This document shows, piece by piece, positions 19,200 through 29,240 of a stretch of 64,000 nt of DNA. Numbering within the stretch: position 1 is the stretch's first letter; every line of letters starts with the position of its first letter. Both the position numbers and the translations under genes were made by a program. The stretch is taken from the NCBI GenBank assembly GCA_029245865.1, contig JAQWOM010000004.1, positions 85,413-149,412 on the forward strand, written 5' to 3'. This stretch comes from Planctomycetota bacterium. GTDB lineage: Bacteria; Planctomycetota; B15-G4. A model generated the notes under the pieces. That model was not told the DNA's origin. It worked only from the letters and a program-made list of their open reading frames with translations, and did no database searches.

Positions 19200-19910
19200 T
19201 CAGTCCGCGGTCACCAGCGTCCCGATCGACTCGCCATCCACCACGCGCTTCAGATTGCCCGCCGTGAGGACATCGAACACCTTGATCGGCAGCCCATTGT
19301 CCAGGCACATCGTGATGGCCGTGAGATCCATGACCTTCAGGTCCTGGTCGATCACCTCGCGGAAGGTGAGCGCCTCATACCGCTGGGCATCTGGGTTTTG
19401 CGCGGGATCGCTGTCGTAGACGCCATCCACCTTGGTGGCCTTCAACATGATGTCGCAGCCCAGTTCAGACGCCCGCAGCGCAGCCGCCGTGTCCGTGGTG
19501 AAGAAGGGGTTTCCCGTGCCGCCCGCCAGAACAATGACACGCCCCTTGTCCTGGTGGCGCAACGCGCGGCGGCGGATAAACGGCTCGCAAATCTGGTGCG
19601 CCGAGACTGCTGAGAGCAAGCGAGCTTCTTGGCCGTTGCGCTCCAGGCCATCCATCAGCGCCAAGCCATTGATCATGGTGGCGAGCATGCCCATCTGATC
19701 AGCGGCGGCACGGACCGACACGGTCCCGAGGACTTCTGAACCCCGCAAGATGTTGCCACCGCCGACGACAATGGCGAGGCGACAGCCACTCTTGGCCACT
19801 TCCCGGATCTGGGCCGAGATGGTGTCGATGGCCTTGGCGTCCAAGGAGCCATCAGCCCCTCCACCGAGAGCCTCTCCACTCAGCTTGAGGAGAACGCTCT
19901 TGTAGTGCAC
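19200..19910 (-). CDS. pyrH: Uridylate kinase
   Basis: A hexameric bacterial-type UMP kinase of 236 residues that makes UDP from UMP and ATP. Recognisable are VLLKLSGEALGG (nucleotide-binding N-terminus), GGGNILRG, GTGNPFFTTDTAAALRASEL and KATKVDGVYDSDP, all diagnostic of PyrH in the amino-acid kinase fold. It lies 7 bp downstream of tsf, so it is probably co-translated. Confidence 0.97.
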   Translation of the reverse strand: MHYKSVLLKLSGEALGGGADGSLDAKAIDTISAQIREVAKSGCRLAIVVGGGNILRGSEVLGTVSVRAAADQMGMLATMINGLALMDGLERNGQEARLLSAVSAHQICEPFIRRRALRHQDKGRVIVLAGGTGNPFFTTDTAAALRASELGCDIMLKATKVDGVYDSDPAQNPDAQRYEALTFREVIDQDLKVMDLTAITMCLDNGLPIKVFDVLTAGNLKRVVDGESIGTLVTAD

Positions 19911-19917
19911 GGGGAAA

Positions 19918-20517
19918 CTAGGCTCCGATTTCGAAACGAGCGAAACGGTGAATCTGAATATTTTCGCCCAACTTACCGACTGTCTCTGCTCGAACCTGCT
20001 CGATCGTCTTCTTGTCGTCCTTCACGAAGGCTTGCTCGAGCAGGCATTGCTCGGCGTAGAACTTCGACATCCGCCCCTCGAGCATCTTCTCCTGGATCTC
20101 GGCGGGCTTGCTCTGGTCGATCTGCTCGGAGAGGAACGCGCGCTCTTTTTCAGCCAAAGCAGAGTCCACGTCTTCGCGCCGCACACACGAAGGCTTCATG
20201 GAAGCAATGTGCATGGACACGTCCTGGCAAAACGCCTTGAAGTCGTCAGTCGCTGCGACAAAGTCGGTTTCGCAGTTCACCTCGAGCAGCACCCCCACTT
20301 TGTTGTTGTGATGGATGTACGAGAACACGAGGCCCTCGGTTGCTTCGCGACCAGCCTTCTTCGCGGCCTTCGCAATACCCTTCTTCCGCAACCACTCAAC
20401 GGCTTGATCGGCGTCTCCGCCGCACTCGGTGAGCGCCTTCTTGCAGTCCATCATCGGGGCGCCAGACATCTGGCGCAGGTCGCGGACCTGGGCCGCGCTA
20501 ATCGTCGTGGTCATCAT
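19918..20517 (-). CDS. tsf: Translation elongation factor Ts (short form)
   Basis: EF-Ts of 199 residues, the nucleotide-exchange factor for EF-Tu. The N-terminal UBA-like domain has VRDLRQMSGAPMMDCKKAL, then WLRKKGIAKAAKKAGREATEG. The core contains EVNCETDFVAATDDFKAF, with the TDF contact for EF-Tu. It is about 90 residues shorter than the E. coli protein, with a single core subdomain (as in Thermus), which is common outside proteobacteria. Start ATGATG at 20517 or 20514. Between rpsB (11 bp upstream) and pyrH. Confidence 0.97.
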   Translation of the reverse strand: MMTTTISAAQVRDLRQMSGAPMMDCKKALTECGGDADQAVEWLRKKGIAKAAKKAGREATEGLVFSYIHHNNKVGVLLEVNCETDFVAATDDFKAFCQDVSMHIASMKPSCVRREDVDSALAEKERAFLSEQIDQSKPAEIQEKMLEGRMSKFYAEQCLLEQAFVKDDKKTIEQVRAETVGKLGENIQIHRFARFEIGA

Positions 20518-20528
20518 GCTCTCTTGAG

Positions 20529-21467
20529 TCAGGCTTCGGCCTTGGGTTCGGTCTCACCGGCCGTGGAGGACTCCTCGGTCGATGCGGGTGAGGTCACTTC
20601 GTCAGCAACGGGGGTGGTCGCCGTGACGGCATCACCGGCCGTGTCCACAGCAGCTGCTTCACCGCCCTCGGCGCTTTCGGTCATGTCCTGGGCGAGTTGC
20701 TCGTGGGTCTCCATGGTGCGCACAACGCCGCCGGCATCCCGCACTCCCAAGGCATCTTCGGGGGCTTTGCCCGACTCCTTGAAGCGCTTCATGCCCGCAT
20801 CAATCGCGTCGGTCAACCGACCAAGGATCAAGGCGACAGAACGCATCGAATCGTCATTCGCCGGAATCACGATGTCGACGAATCTCGGGTCGCAATCCGT
20901 GTCGAGCAACGCCACAACCGGCACACCCATGCGCCGAGCTTCGGCAACGGCGATGTGCTCACGCCGCGGATCGATGACCAACATGGCGCCAGGAATTCGA
21001 TTCAGCGTCCGCAGGCCGTCCATGTTCTTTTTGATGCGCTTGAGTTGCCGTATCAACTGGGACTGCTGCTTCTTCTTGAGAGCCGCCATCTCGCCACTCT
21101 CTTCCATCGCCTCGAGTTCCTCGAGACGTGTCAGACGCGAACGAACGGTCTTGAAGTTTGTGAGGGTTCCACCAAGCCAACGCTCAGTGACCCAAGGCAT
21201 GTCGACGCGTGCGACTTCCTGGCGGAGGATGCCCTTCATCTGACGCTTGGTGCCCACGTAAACGATCTGACGACCGGTCGCCGCAACTTCCTCAAGGAAG
21301 TGGACTGCCTTGGCCAGACCGCGCACGGTGTGCACCAGATTGATGATGTGGATCTTGTTCCGCTTGCCGTGGATGTACGGCTTCATTGCGGGATTCCACA
21401 CATGCGTCCACGAGCCGAAGTGAGCACCGGCCTCGAGGAGTTCCTCGATCGTGGTTTTCGCTACCAA
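20529..21467 (-). CDS. rpsB: Ribosomal protein uS2 with acidic C-terminal tail
   Basis: Small-subunit protein S2, 312 residues. The core carries LLEAGAHFGSWTHVWNPAMK, HIINLVHTVRGL, TERWLGGTLTNFKTV and VIDPRREHIAVAEARRMGVP, all conserved. After about residue 255 comes a tail of roughly 55 residues rich in Ala, Thr, Glu and Asp with almost no basic residues (ending TEPKAEA), absent from E. coli S2. Similar acidic tails occur on L9 and L25 in this window. It is first in the rpsB-tsf-pyrH-frr operon; the control region is the 230 bp up to 21700, shared with a divergent gene. Confidence 0.97.
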   Translation of the reverse strand: MVAKTTIEELLEAGAHFGSWTHVWNPAMKPYIHGKRNKIHIINLVHTVRGLAKAVHFLEEVAATGRQIVYVGTKRQMKGILRQEVARVDMPWVTERWLGGTLTNFKTVRSRLTRLEELEAMEESGEMAALKKKQQSQLIRQLKRIKKNMDGLRTLNRIPGAMLVIDPRREHIAVAEARRMGVPVVALLDTDCDPRFVDIVIPANDDSMRSVALILGRLTDAIDAGMKRFKESGKAPEDALGVRDAGGVVRTMETHEQLAQDMTESAEGGEAAAVDTAGDAVTATTPVADEVTSPASTEESSTAGETEPKAEA

Positions 21468-21700
21468 GTTTTCTCTCCATCTCCACCCGTCAGGGCAGTC
21501 GAAGGGCGCTCAAAGCGCGGGTTTTTGGGGTTAGTCTGAGCGGAATCGCCGATTTTCTACGGGCAGGATCTGCTCGCAAACCGAAAATCACACTCTCGTG
21601 ACAAAGTGGCCGGACACACTACCAAAGCACCCCTGAGGGGTAAACAAGCCTGAAGACCTCCGAGAGCCCTTTGCCGACTGGCTCAGGGCAGGCTAGCCTC

Positions 21701-22762
21701 ATGAATGACACCCTGACAGTCATCATGGACGAGCTTCAGATCCTCCTCGCGCTCCACGCGCCCGTTCCAGGGCGCGATCTCGCCTCGCAATTGCGGGCTT
21801 TGGGGTTGTCCGTCGAGGTGAGCCGAAATCAGGCCGATACCTGGGTCGCCCTACGCGATCGCCCCCCCCACGCAGTCCTCCTGGCGCCCATCCAGGAAAC
21901 CGGCAACTCCGCAGAATTGCTCAGCCTCTTCCGATCGCGGGCCGCCGGAGCCGCTTCTCCAGCGGTGGTGGTGCTCACGGATCGGCCCGGATTCCTGGAT
22001 GACCGGGCCGAAGATATCGACGATTTTCTCAGCCCAGAAGATTCGGCCGACCACATCGTCCGCCGACTGGTCTACGCCATTGCCCGGCAGGCAGCCCGCT
22101 TGCGGCTCGCAGACGAGAAAGAGCACCTCCTCCGGGCCTCCACAACGGACTTCAAGACAGGCCTCGCCAATGACCGGCAATTCTCCGAAGCCTGCAGGAT
22201 CGAATGCGCCCGGGCCGTTCGTGAAAATCACTGGCTCGGCGTCCTCATGATCGACCTCGACCATTTCAAGACCATCAATGATCAGCACGACCACAACTTT
22301 GGTGACCACGTCTTGCTGAAACTTGCTGACACCTTGCGCGACGGCTTGCGCCCGTTCGACACACCCGCGCGCAAGGGAGGAGATGAGTTCGCCGTCCTCC
22401 TGCCATCAGCGAATCTCGAATCGTCTCGCACCATCGCAGAGCGCTTGCGGGCCAGCTTTTCCGCTCTGGAATTGCGGCAGGGCGGGCACCACGCTCGATC
22501 CTCGATCACTGTCGGTGTTGCAGCCTGGCACCCCGAAAGTGAAGAGAGCATCGAAATGGTTCTCGCCAAGGCAGACCGCGCCCTGCTGGCCGCAAAAGAC
22601 TCCGGTCGAAACCGTGTCAGGGTTCATGGCGATCTGCCAGCTGCCCACCCACTGCCCACAACGAAAGCAGAGCCCGTCACGAAAACGGCTCCTTCAAAAG
22701 ACAGAGCCAAGCGCAGCAAGGCAAAGAAGCCCCGCCGAAAGGGACAAGAACGCGCTGATTGA
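21701..22762 (+). CDS. Diguanylate cyclase with receiver-like N-terminus
   Basis: A 353-residue GGDEF protein predicted to make cyclic di-GMP. The N-terminal 120 residues look like a degenerate response-regulator receiver (LQILLALHAPVPGRDLASQL, AVVVLTDRPGF, DDFLSPED) with no clear phosphorylatable Asp at the usual place. The GGDEF domain (about 145-305) contains TTDFKTGLANDRQF, MIDLDHFKTINDQHDH and RKGGDEFAVLLP, so the active site is intact. No RxxD inhibitory site is obvious. The C-terminal 40 residues are Lys-rich. The ATG at 21701 is preferred over an in-frame TTG at 21671. It is divergent from rpsB and convergent with ileS. Confidence 0.9.
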   Translation: MNDTLTVIMDELQILLALHAPVPGRDLASQLRALGLSVEVSRNQADTWVALRDRPPHAVLLAPIQETGNSAELLSLFRSRAAGAASPAVVVLTDRPGFLDDRAEDIDDFLSPEDSADHIVRRLVYAIARQAARLRLADEKEHLLRASTTDFKTGLANDRQFSEACRIECARAVRENHWLGVLMIDLDHFKTINDQHDHNFGDHVLLKLADTLRDGLRPFDTPARKGGDEFAVLLPSANLESSRTIAERLRASFSALELRQGGHHARSSITVGVAAWHPESEESIEMVLAKADRALLAAKDSGRNRVRVHGDLPAAHPLPTTKAEPVTKTAPSKDRAKRSKAKKPRRKGQERAD

Positions 22763-22779
22763 GCGCCAGCGAAAGCTTC

Positions 22780-25700
22780 TTACGAGCTCTCGACCCGCTG
22801 CACGGCCACTTGCAACGCAGCGCCTTCGACGTCGAAGGAAACCGCGCCTTCCAGCATGCCGCCTTCGGCAACCTCAAGACGCGTCCCCAGCACTTCGCCC
22901 AGAATAAAGGCTTCGTGCAAGCGAGCAGCGGTCAGCAGGTCTTCTGACCCCGCCAGACGCACGATGACTCGATCGGACACCTCGAGACCCGCTGACTTTC
23001 GCGTGTTTTGCACCCGATTCACGATCTCCCGCGCGCGCCCCTCTCCCAGCAACTCCTCATCGAGTTGGGTGTCGAGCGCCAACACGAGCCTCCCGTCACC
23101 CGCCACGGCGTAGCCCGCCCTGCCGGTCTCCACGAGTTCCACGTCCTCGTGATCCAGGGCATACACCTCGCCGTCGACTTCTACTTTGAGTTCTCCAGAG
23201 GCCTCGAAAGCCAGCAGAGTCGCTTCGTCGAGCGCCTTCACCTTGGCGGCCAAGAGTTTCATCTTGGGACCCAGGCGGGGGCCCAGGCGTTTGAAGTTCG
23301 GCTTGGCCGAGAGTTCTCGAAAATCTGCTGTCTCGACGATCTCGACCGCCTTCACATTCAGCTCTTCGGCAACAAGTCGCGAAAGTTCGGGGCGAGCGAG
23401 ACGCTCGGCATCGTCTGCGGCTGTAGCTTTCACAAGAGCCCGCCTCAAGGGTTGCCGGACACGTAGATCATGCCCCGCACGCACAGAACGTCCCAACGCC
23501 ACGGCAGACAACACCGCAGACATCTCGCGTTCGAGTTCTTCGTCCACCAACGAGAGATCCGCAACCGGCCAGTCCTGCAGATGAACTGAGGCTTCGTCGG
23601 ACTCCCCCGTCACAGCGCGCCACAGCCACTCGGACCAAAAGGGGACGAGTGGGGCCATGAGCAAAGCAACGCGCTCGAGCGCCGCAGCGAGGGTGGCAAA
23701 GGCTGCACGTTTGTCTTCGACTTCACCAGACTTCCAGAATCGCGCACGATTGCGACGTACGTACCAGTTCGAAAGCTGTTCGTCGATGAACGCATCAAGT
23801 TGCAGAGCCACTTCGCCCAACTCCAGGCGCTCATAGGCAGCATCGACAGTTGTGGTGAGGGTTTGCACCCGAGACAGCAGCCAGCGATCGATCGGAGGGC
23901 GCTCCGAGACACTCGGAGCCGGCTCACCCGGAACGAATCCGTCAAGATTTGCGTACATCGAAAGGAAGGCATAGCAGTTACGCAAGGTGCCGAAGACTCG
24001 GCGCGCACCTTCAGCAACTGCTTTCTGGTCGAAACGCTTGGGCAGCCACACCTGACCTTGACTGACAAACCCCCAGCGCGCTGCATCGACTCCACAGCTG
24101 TCGAAAACAGCAGATGGGTCGACGACGTTTCCGACGCTTTTGCTCATCTTCTTGCCCTGCCCATCCAGGAGCAGGTTGTTGACCAGCACGCTCTTGTAGG
24201 CCGGCTTGCCCGTGAGAAACGTGCCAATGACGTGCAAGGTGTAGAACCATCCACGGGTCTGATCGAGACCCTCGCAGATGAATGCTGCCGGGTAATCCGC
24301 GGGAAGCTCACCGCCGGTGGCTCGCGGCCATCCGGCCTGAGCAAAGGGCATCGAGCCCGAATCAAACCAGCAATCGATGACCTCTGGAGTGCGGCGCATG
24401 ACGCCTTCACAGCCCTCAGCAGTGCAGCTCAGGGTGACTTCGTCCACCTGCGGTCGATGTGGGTCGAAGTCTGGCGACACATCCTGCTGTGCCAGTTGAT
24501 CCAGTTCTTCGAGCGACGCCGGGCAGGCCTCGTCACCACATGCATCACAGACCCATACGTTCAGTGGCGTTCCCCAGTAGCGTTCGCGACTAATCGCCCA
24601 GTCGACATTGTTCGAGAGCCACTCGCCGAATCGCCCCGTTCCGATCTCGGACGGGTGCCAGTCAATGGTTTCGTTGAGGGCGACCAGTTTGTCGCGCAGC
24701 TTTGTGGTGCGCAGATACCAACTCGGTCGAGCCATGTAGAGCAAAGGGCTCTTGCATCGCCAACAATGCGGGTAACTGTGATCGATGGTCGCACGCCGAT
24801 AAAGCACACCACGGTCTTTCAAGACCTTGATGATGTCGCCGTCTGCATCCTTGACGAATCGACCTTCAAAACCAGGCACTGCTGATGTGAAGCGACCCTG
24901 CTCATCCACAGGAAGCACGAGTGGAAGCCCATCTCGCTGCCGAATACTGAAGTCATCGGCGCCGAAAGCCGGCGCCATGTGCACAAGCCCCGTGCCGTCC
25001 TCAGAAGAGACGAAGCTTGCCAACCGCACGGTGTGCATGACCGCTCGCTGGTCATCAGATGTGCACTCGACGGTGACATGGTCCAACGGCCGCTGGTAAG
25101 AAAGCCCCTCGAGCAGCCGCCCGGGGAAGCGCGCAAGCACCTCGGCCTCATCACCTAAAACAGTGCCCACAAGGGCGTCGGCCAGAATGTAAGTCTCTTC
25201 ATCCAGCCGCGCAGCCGCATAGGTCAGATCGCCATCGACGGCCAATGCAACATTAGAAAAGAGCGTCCAAGGTGTCGTTGTCCAGACCAGCAAGCTTGGT
25301 TTCTTGAGGGCGCGGCAAGCGTTCAGAGTGCCCTCGTCCAAGTTGCAGCCATCCACAAGGCCCAGCGACGAATCAAAACGCTCGGCCCAATCATGATCCG
25401 TCACGGCGAAGCGCACAAAGACTGAAGGGTCTTGCACGGTCTCGTATCCCAACGCGACCTCATGGTTCGAGAGACCGGTCGAGCAGCGGGGGCAGTATGG
25501 AAGGATCTTGAAGTCCTTGACCAGCAAGCCTTCCCCGTGAAAGCGAGAGAGAATGGCCCAGCAACTCTGGATGTAATCGCTCTCATAGGTGACGTAGGGG
25601 TTTTCGTAGTCGAGCCAATACGCCATGCGCTTCGACAATTTTTCCCAGTCAGCCTTGTACTTGAATACAGACTCGCGACAGCGCCGATTGAACTCGGCAA

Positions 25701-26031
25701 TGCCGATCTCCTCGATCTCCTCGCGAGTCGTGATACCCAGTTCTTTCTGGACTTCGATTTCAACGGGAAGGCCTTGTGTGTCCCACCCAGCCTTGCGCGG
25801 AACGCGATGCCCCTTCATGAGGCGATGGCGGCAAACCGTGTCTTTCAGGGTCCGCGAGAACACATGGTGAATCGCCGGCTTGCCATTGGCTGTCGGCGGG
25901 CCTTCGAAAAAAACGAAAGCCTCTCCGTCGGCGTTACGTGCGAGGGAACGCGCAGGCACCTCGTGCGCATCCCAGCTCTCCTGCACGAGCGCCTCGAGCC
26001 GCTCCTCCGGCGGCAGCGTCGGGAACGTCAT
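22780..26031 (-). CDS. ileS: Isoleucyl-tRNA synthetase, eukaryote-like (IleS2) type
   Basis: A 1083-residue class I synthetase charging tRNA-Ile. The HIGH-region motif reads PPTANGKPAIHHVFSRTLKD and the second signature is GQGKKMSKSVGNVVDP. The CP1 editing domain has TTPWTLFSNVALAV, and MARPSWYLRTTK is typical. The large C-terminal region (DUF5915-like, from about residue 850) and the overall length fit the eukaryote-like IleS2 group, which in other bacteria is less sensitive to mupirocin. The ATG at 26031, preceded by AGGGGAG, is 10 bp after the stop of the oxidoreductase gene. An in-frame start at 26064 would overlap that gene. It is last in the lpx-bam transcription unit. Confidence 0.96.
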   Translation of the reverse strand: MTFPTLPPEERLEALVQESWDAHEVPARSLARNADGEAFVFFEGPPTANGKPAIHHVFSRTLKDTVCRHRLMKGHRVPRKAGWDTQGLPVEIEVQKELGITTREEIEEIGIAEFNRRCRESVFKYKADWEKLSKRMAYWLDYENPYVTYESDYIQSCWAILSRFHGEGLLVKDFKILPYCPRCSTGLSNHEVALGYETVQDPSVFVRFAVTDHDWAERFDSSLGLVDGCNLDEGTLNACRALKKPSLLVWTTTPWTLFSNVALAVDGDLTYAAARLDEETYILADALVGTVLGDEAEVLARFPGRLLEGLSYQRPLDHVTVECTSDDQRAVMHTVRLASFVSSEDGTGLVHMAPAFGADDFSIRQRDGLPLVLPVDEQGRFTSAVPGFEGRFVKDADGDIIKVLKDRGVLYRRATIDHSYPHCWRCKSPLLYMARPSWYLRTTKLRDKLVALNETIDWHPSEIGTGRFGEWLSNNVDWAISRERYWGTPLNVWVCDACGDEACPASLEELDQLAQQDVSPDFDPHRPQVDEVTLSCTAEGCEGVMRRTPEVIDCWFDSGSMPFAQAGWPRATGGELPADYPAAFICEGLDQTRGWFYTLHVIGTFLTGKPAYKSVLVNNLLLDGQGKKMSKSVGNVVDPSAVFDSCGVDAARWGFVSQGQVWLPKRFDQKAVAEGARRVFGTLRNCYAFLSMYANLDGFVPGEPAPSVSERPPIDRWLLSRVQTLTTTVDAAYERLELGEVALQLDAFIDEQLSNWYVRRNRARFWKSGEVEDKRAAFATLAAALERVALLMAPLVPFWSEWLWRAVTGESDEASVHLQDWPVADLSLVDEELEREMSAVLSAVALGRSVRAGHDLRVRQPLRRALVKATAADDAERLARPELSRLVAEELNVKAVEIVETADFRELSAKPNFKRLGPRLGPKMKLLAAKVKALDEATLLAFEASGELKVEVDGEVYALDHEDVELVETGRAGYAVAGDGRLVLALDTQLDEELLGEGRAREIVNRVQNTRKSAGLEVSDRVIVRLAGSEDLLTAARLHEAFILGEVLGTRLEVAEGGMLEGAVSFDVEGAALQVAVQRVESS

Positions 26032-26041
26032 GACTCCCCTC

Positions 26042-27055
26042 TCAGGTCCATCGATGCGATTCAATTCCTTCGGAGATGCGCAGAGCGACCTCCATGGCTC
26101 TCAAGCCGGCCTTTGCCGACACGCCACTGACTTCTTCACCGCGAACATTAGCAATGAATGCCGTCAGTTCCGACAGCAACGGATTTGCCTCGTCCATATC
26201 GATCTCTCTCGCATCCATCAGGCCCTGTGCGATGAATTCCTTGAAGGAGTCCTTCGCTTCCAGCCGAGATTGTGCGCTGGCATCCAGGCTGCCCAGATCA
26301 AAGGCCTCTGCCTTGCGCACCACAAACGCCCTCCGAGTCGCAAAATCCATGGAGACAAAGGCTTCATCTCCAAAGACGCGGGTTCGGCGAAGTGGCTCAA
26401 AGGACACTCGACTGGCTGTGATATTCGCAATGCAGCCGTTCTCAAACACCAACCGGGCATTGGCGATGTCGACATGCTTGCCAAGCACGCGGCTACCCAC
26501 GGCATGCACTTCCTTGAGTGGAGCGTCCGCGAGTTCCATCACAATGTCGATGTCGTGAATCATGAGATCCATGACCACGCTGACATCCAATGTGCGAAAG
26601 TTGAAAGGCGCCAGGCGATGGGCCTCTATAAATCGAGGCTGAATCTGCATGTCATGCAATGCAGACAAGGCAGGGTTGAAGCGTTCGATGTGCCCCACCT
26701 GTAGGACGACGCCGCGCTCTCTCGCCGCCGCTTCCATTTCACGTGCCTCGTCCAGAGTCGCCGCCATGGGTTTCTCGACGAGCACATTGATCTCGCGATC
26801 AAGCAACGACATCACAACATCACGATGGAGGCTGGTCGGAACAGCGACACTCACTGCAGTGACGTCATCAGGAATGGAATCCAATGAGGACAAGCCCACA
26901 GCCCCCAGAGGCTTGGCAATCGCCTCCGCTCGATCAGGATCCACATCGACGACTGCGCTCAATTCCACGCCCGGAATCTCATTCATCAGACGCGCATGGT
27001 GTTGGCCTAAATGACCCACGCCCACCACGGCAGCTTTGAGAGTTGGAGACCCCAT
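26042..27055 (-). CDS. Gfo/Idh/MocA oxidoreductase, possibly UDP-GlcNAc 3-dehydrogenase-like
   Basis: A 337-residue NAD(P)-dependent sugar oxidoreductase. The Rossmann start is AAVVGVGHLGQHHARLM, and the EKP motif is VLVEKPMAATLDEA. GHIERFNPALSAL and DLMIHDIDIVMEL (catalytic His and Asp region) follow. Position just after lpxA, with lpxC/fabZ and lpxD, and the HIERFNPA motif suggest relatives of GnnA, which oxidises UDP-GlcNAc at C3 so that a transaminase (GnnB) can supply an amide acceptor for lipid A. No GnnB-like transaminase is in the window, so this role is inference. It sits 86 bp downstream of lpxA. Confidence 0.85.
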   Translation of the reverse strand: MGSPTLKAAVVGVGHLGQHHARLMNEIPGVELSAVVDVDPDRAEAIAKPLGAVGLSSLDSIPDDVTAVSVAVPTSLHRDVVMSLLDREINVLVEKPMAATLDEAREMEAAARERGVVLQVGHIERFNPALSALHDMQIQPRFIEAHRLAPFNFRTLDVSVVMDLMIHDIDIVMELADAPLKEVHAVGSRVLGKHVDIANARLVFENGCIANITASRVSFEPLRRTRVFGDEAFVSMDFATRRAFVVRKAEAFDLGSLDASAQSRLEAKDSFKEFIAQGLMDAREIDMDEANPLLSELTAFIANVRGEEVSGVSAKAGLRAMEVALRISEGIESHRWT

Positions 27056-27141
27056 GCATGCTTCCTTTTCGTAACAGCTCAGCGATTGAATACAGGCTCA
27101 GTGAAGAGACAAGCCCGGCCAGCGTGTGCTTGGCACCTCGT

Positions 27142-27939
27142 TCAGGAATGACCTCTCAGCGATTCTCGATAGCGCCCGAATCGCCCGGCCTCCTTACGCA
27201 ACAAGAACTCGGCAAGCTCTCGCACCATGGGCGACCGATCGTTGATCAGGGCGTGCGCCTCTTCGCTCACGCTGCGCCCGGTGCGAAAGATGGCCCGATA
27301 GACGTGCTTGATCTCATCGATATCTTCTTTTTCGATCCCGGCACGTGCCATGCCGACCTCATTGACCATGCGCACTTCGGCAGGATCTCCGGCGACTTTG
27401 ACGAAGGGTGGAACGTCCTGCACCACTCGCGCCTTCGCGCCGACGTAGGCCATACGCCCAATCGACGTGTACTGACCAACTCCTGCGTACCCATTGAGTA
27501 CGACGTTGTCGCCAACGTGACAGTGCCCTGCGATGAGCACGCTGTTGGTCATAATAATTCCGGACCCCAGCACGCAGTCATGACCCACATGGCAACTCGC
27601 CATGACAAAGTTCTTGTTGCCAATGGTCGTGACCTTGTGCTCCTTGGGCGTGCCGCGATTGAGTGACACGAACTCACGGAAAACGTTGTCATCCCCAATC
27701 TCAATTCGGCTCGCTCCCGTGTGATGAACGAGGTCCTGAGGAGCTGTCCCAACAGAGACAAATGCCGTCAGAATATTCCGTTCGCCGAGAACCGCACCTT
27801 CGGAGAGAAAGCAGTGCGGTCCGACCCGCGAACCCGCTCCGATGCGCACGCCTTTTTCGATCACTGTGTATGGACCGACCTCGACATCGTCATCGAGTTC
27901 AGCTGCCGCATCAACGATTGCTGTCTTGTGAATAATCAT
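27142..27939 (-). CDS. lpxA: UDP-GlcNAc acyltransferase LpxA
   Basis: A 265-residue left-handed beta-helix acyltransferase for the first step of lipid A synthesis. It starts [20 protein letters not shown] with hexapeptide repeats. The catalytic His region is NFVMASCHVGHDCVLGSG, and the conserved NRGT is present (VSLNRGTPKEH). The C-terminal helical part has VYRAIFRTGRSVSEEAHAL. The ATG overlaps the stop of lpxC-fabZ by 4 bp (ATGA), so translation is coupled. Confidence 0.96.
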   Translation of the reverse strand: MIIHKTAIVDAAAELDDDVEVGPYTVIEKGVRIGAGSRVGPHCFLSEGAVLGERNILTAFVSVGTAPQDLVHHTGASRIEIGDDNVFREFVSLNRGTPKEHKVTTIGNKNFVMASCHVGHDCVLGSGIIMTNSVLIAGHCHVGDNVVLNGYAGVGQYTSIGRMAYVGAKARVVQDVPPFVKVAGDPAEVRMVNEVGMARAGIEKEDIDEIKHVYRAIFRTGRSVSEEAHALINDRSPMVRELAEFLLRKEAGRFGRYRESLRGHS

Positions 27940-29240
27940 CCTGCGTCCACCAGCGTGAACACCATCTGCGCCTCCGCTGCGACATGCTCATTGACTTTTG
28001 CAACACACACGACTCGTCCCATGGTGTCACGCACTTTGACTGCTTCGACTTCCAACCGGAGTTGGTCCCCTGGAATCACCGAACGGCGCAATTTCACCTT
28101 GTCGATGGCCCAGAGCACGGGCAGTTTGCCCGTGTATTCCATACGGCGCAGAAGCAACGTGCCTGCCAGTTGCGCCAAGGCCTCCAAGATGAGGACGCCG
28201 GGCATGATGGGCTGGCCCGGGAAATGGCCTGCAAAGAACGGCTCATTCACCGAGACATTCTTGATGCCAACAGCTCTCCGATAGCCCTCCAACTCCAGAA
28301 CCCTATCCACCAGCAAGAACGGATAGCGGTGCGGCAACAAATCGGCGATTTCCCGGATGTCCATGCCGGTGTCGCGGACAAGGCGCCCATGGTTTTCCTC
28401 CCGCTCCATGGCGGCAGAGAGACAGCGCACCAAGGCGTGGTGCGCCCGGTGACCCGAACGAGTCGAACTAATACGCCCTTGGATGTCGGCACCCAGCAGG
28501 TACAGGTCGCCCAACATATCGAGAAGCTTATGACGAGCCGGCTCATCAGAGAAGCGAAGCTCTCCATGAACAGGTGCGTCGCCATCCAACACGACGGTAT
28601 TTTCTTCGTTTGCGCCCGCACCCAGGTCACTCGCACGAAGCGCCTCTACCTCCGACGCCAACACAAAGGTGCGCGCCGGAGCGATCTCCTTGGCCATATC
28701 TGTCCCAGGCAGTTCGACTTCGATGAACTGGGGAGTCAGGCCCTGATGGCGGTAGTCGAGTGTGTAGGCAAGCTGCAGTCCGCTACGCGACGAGGGAATC
28801 GCATTCACAACCGCACCGTCCATTTCGACGAAGAGCGGCTCCTCGATCGCGAACTCCTTGCGGGCCACCTTCTGGTCGACCACCCCTGCGGCGCTCACCG
28901 CCTCAAACCATGGCAAGGCAGAGCCATCCAATGCGGGCAACTCCGGGCCGTCGAGTTCAATCTCCACGTTGTCGATATTCATCGCAGCAAGCGCGGCAAG
29001 CAGGTGCTCGACTGTGTGCACCTCGGCCAGTCCACGCCGGAGCATCGTGCGTCGCTCCGCCTCGGCAACAGATTCAATATTGGCCGGAATCGGATCACTG
29101 TCGGGCAGGTCAGATCGAATGAAGAACGCGCCGCTGTCCGCAGCCGAAGGTCGAACGACAACCCGCACATCATGGCCTTCGTGAAGCCCGACGCCTCTCA
29201 CCTCAAACGGATTTTTGATTGTTCGCTGGTTACGAGCCAC
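27936..29240 (-). CDS. lpxC/fabZ: LpxC-FabZ fusion (deacetylase plus hydroxyacyl-ACP dehydratase)
   Basis: A bifunctional 434-residue protein. Residues about 1-280 are the zinc deacetylase LpxC ([39 protein letters not shown], then [14 protein letters not shown] with zinc His and Asp). Residues about 290-434 are FabZ ([35 protein letters not shown], with the active His and Glu). The GTG at 29240 has GGGAGGG seven bases upstream and fits the LpxC N-terminus; upstream in-frame codons up to 29357 lie inside lpxD and add a non-homologous stretch. It overlaps lpxD by 11 bp and lpxA by 4 bp. Such fusions are known in Bacteroidetes and some planctomycetes. Confidence 0.96.
   Translation of the reverse strand: MARNQRTIKNPFEVRGVGLHEGHDVRVVVRPSAADSGAFFIRSDLPDSDPIPANIESVAEAERRTMLRRGLAEVHTVEHLLAALAAMNIDNVEIELDGPELPALDGSALPWFEAVSAAGVVDQKVARKEFAIEEPLFVEMDGAVVNAIPSSRSGLQLAYTLDYRHQGLTPQFIEVELPGTDMAKEIAPARTFVLASEVEALRASDLGAGANEENTVVLDGDAPVHGELRFSDEPARHKLLDMLGDLYLLGADIQGRISSTRSGHRAHHALVRCLSAAMEREENHGRLVRDTGMDIREIADLLPHRYPFLLVDRVLELEGYRRAVGIKNVSVNEPFFAGHFPGQPIMPGVLILEALAQLAGTLLLRRMEYTGKLPVLWAIDKVKLRRSVIPGDQLRLEVEAVKVRDTMGRVVCVAKVNEHVAAEAQMVFTLVDAG

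Noticed and set aside
19948..21243. Long plus-strand open frame (431 codons) opposite tsf and rpsB
   Set aside because: Antisense to two unmistakable ribosomal/translation genes and spanning their junction; a by-product of GC-rich codon bias.
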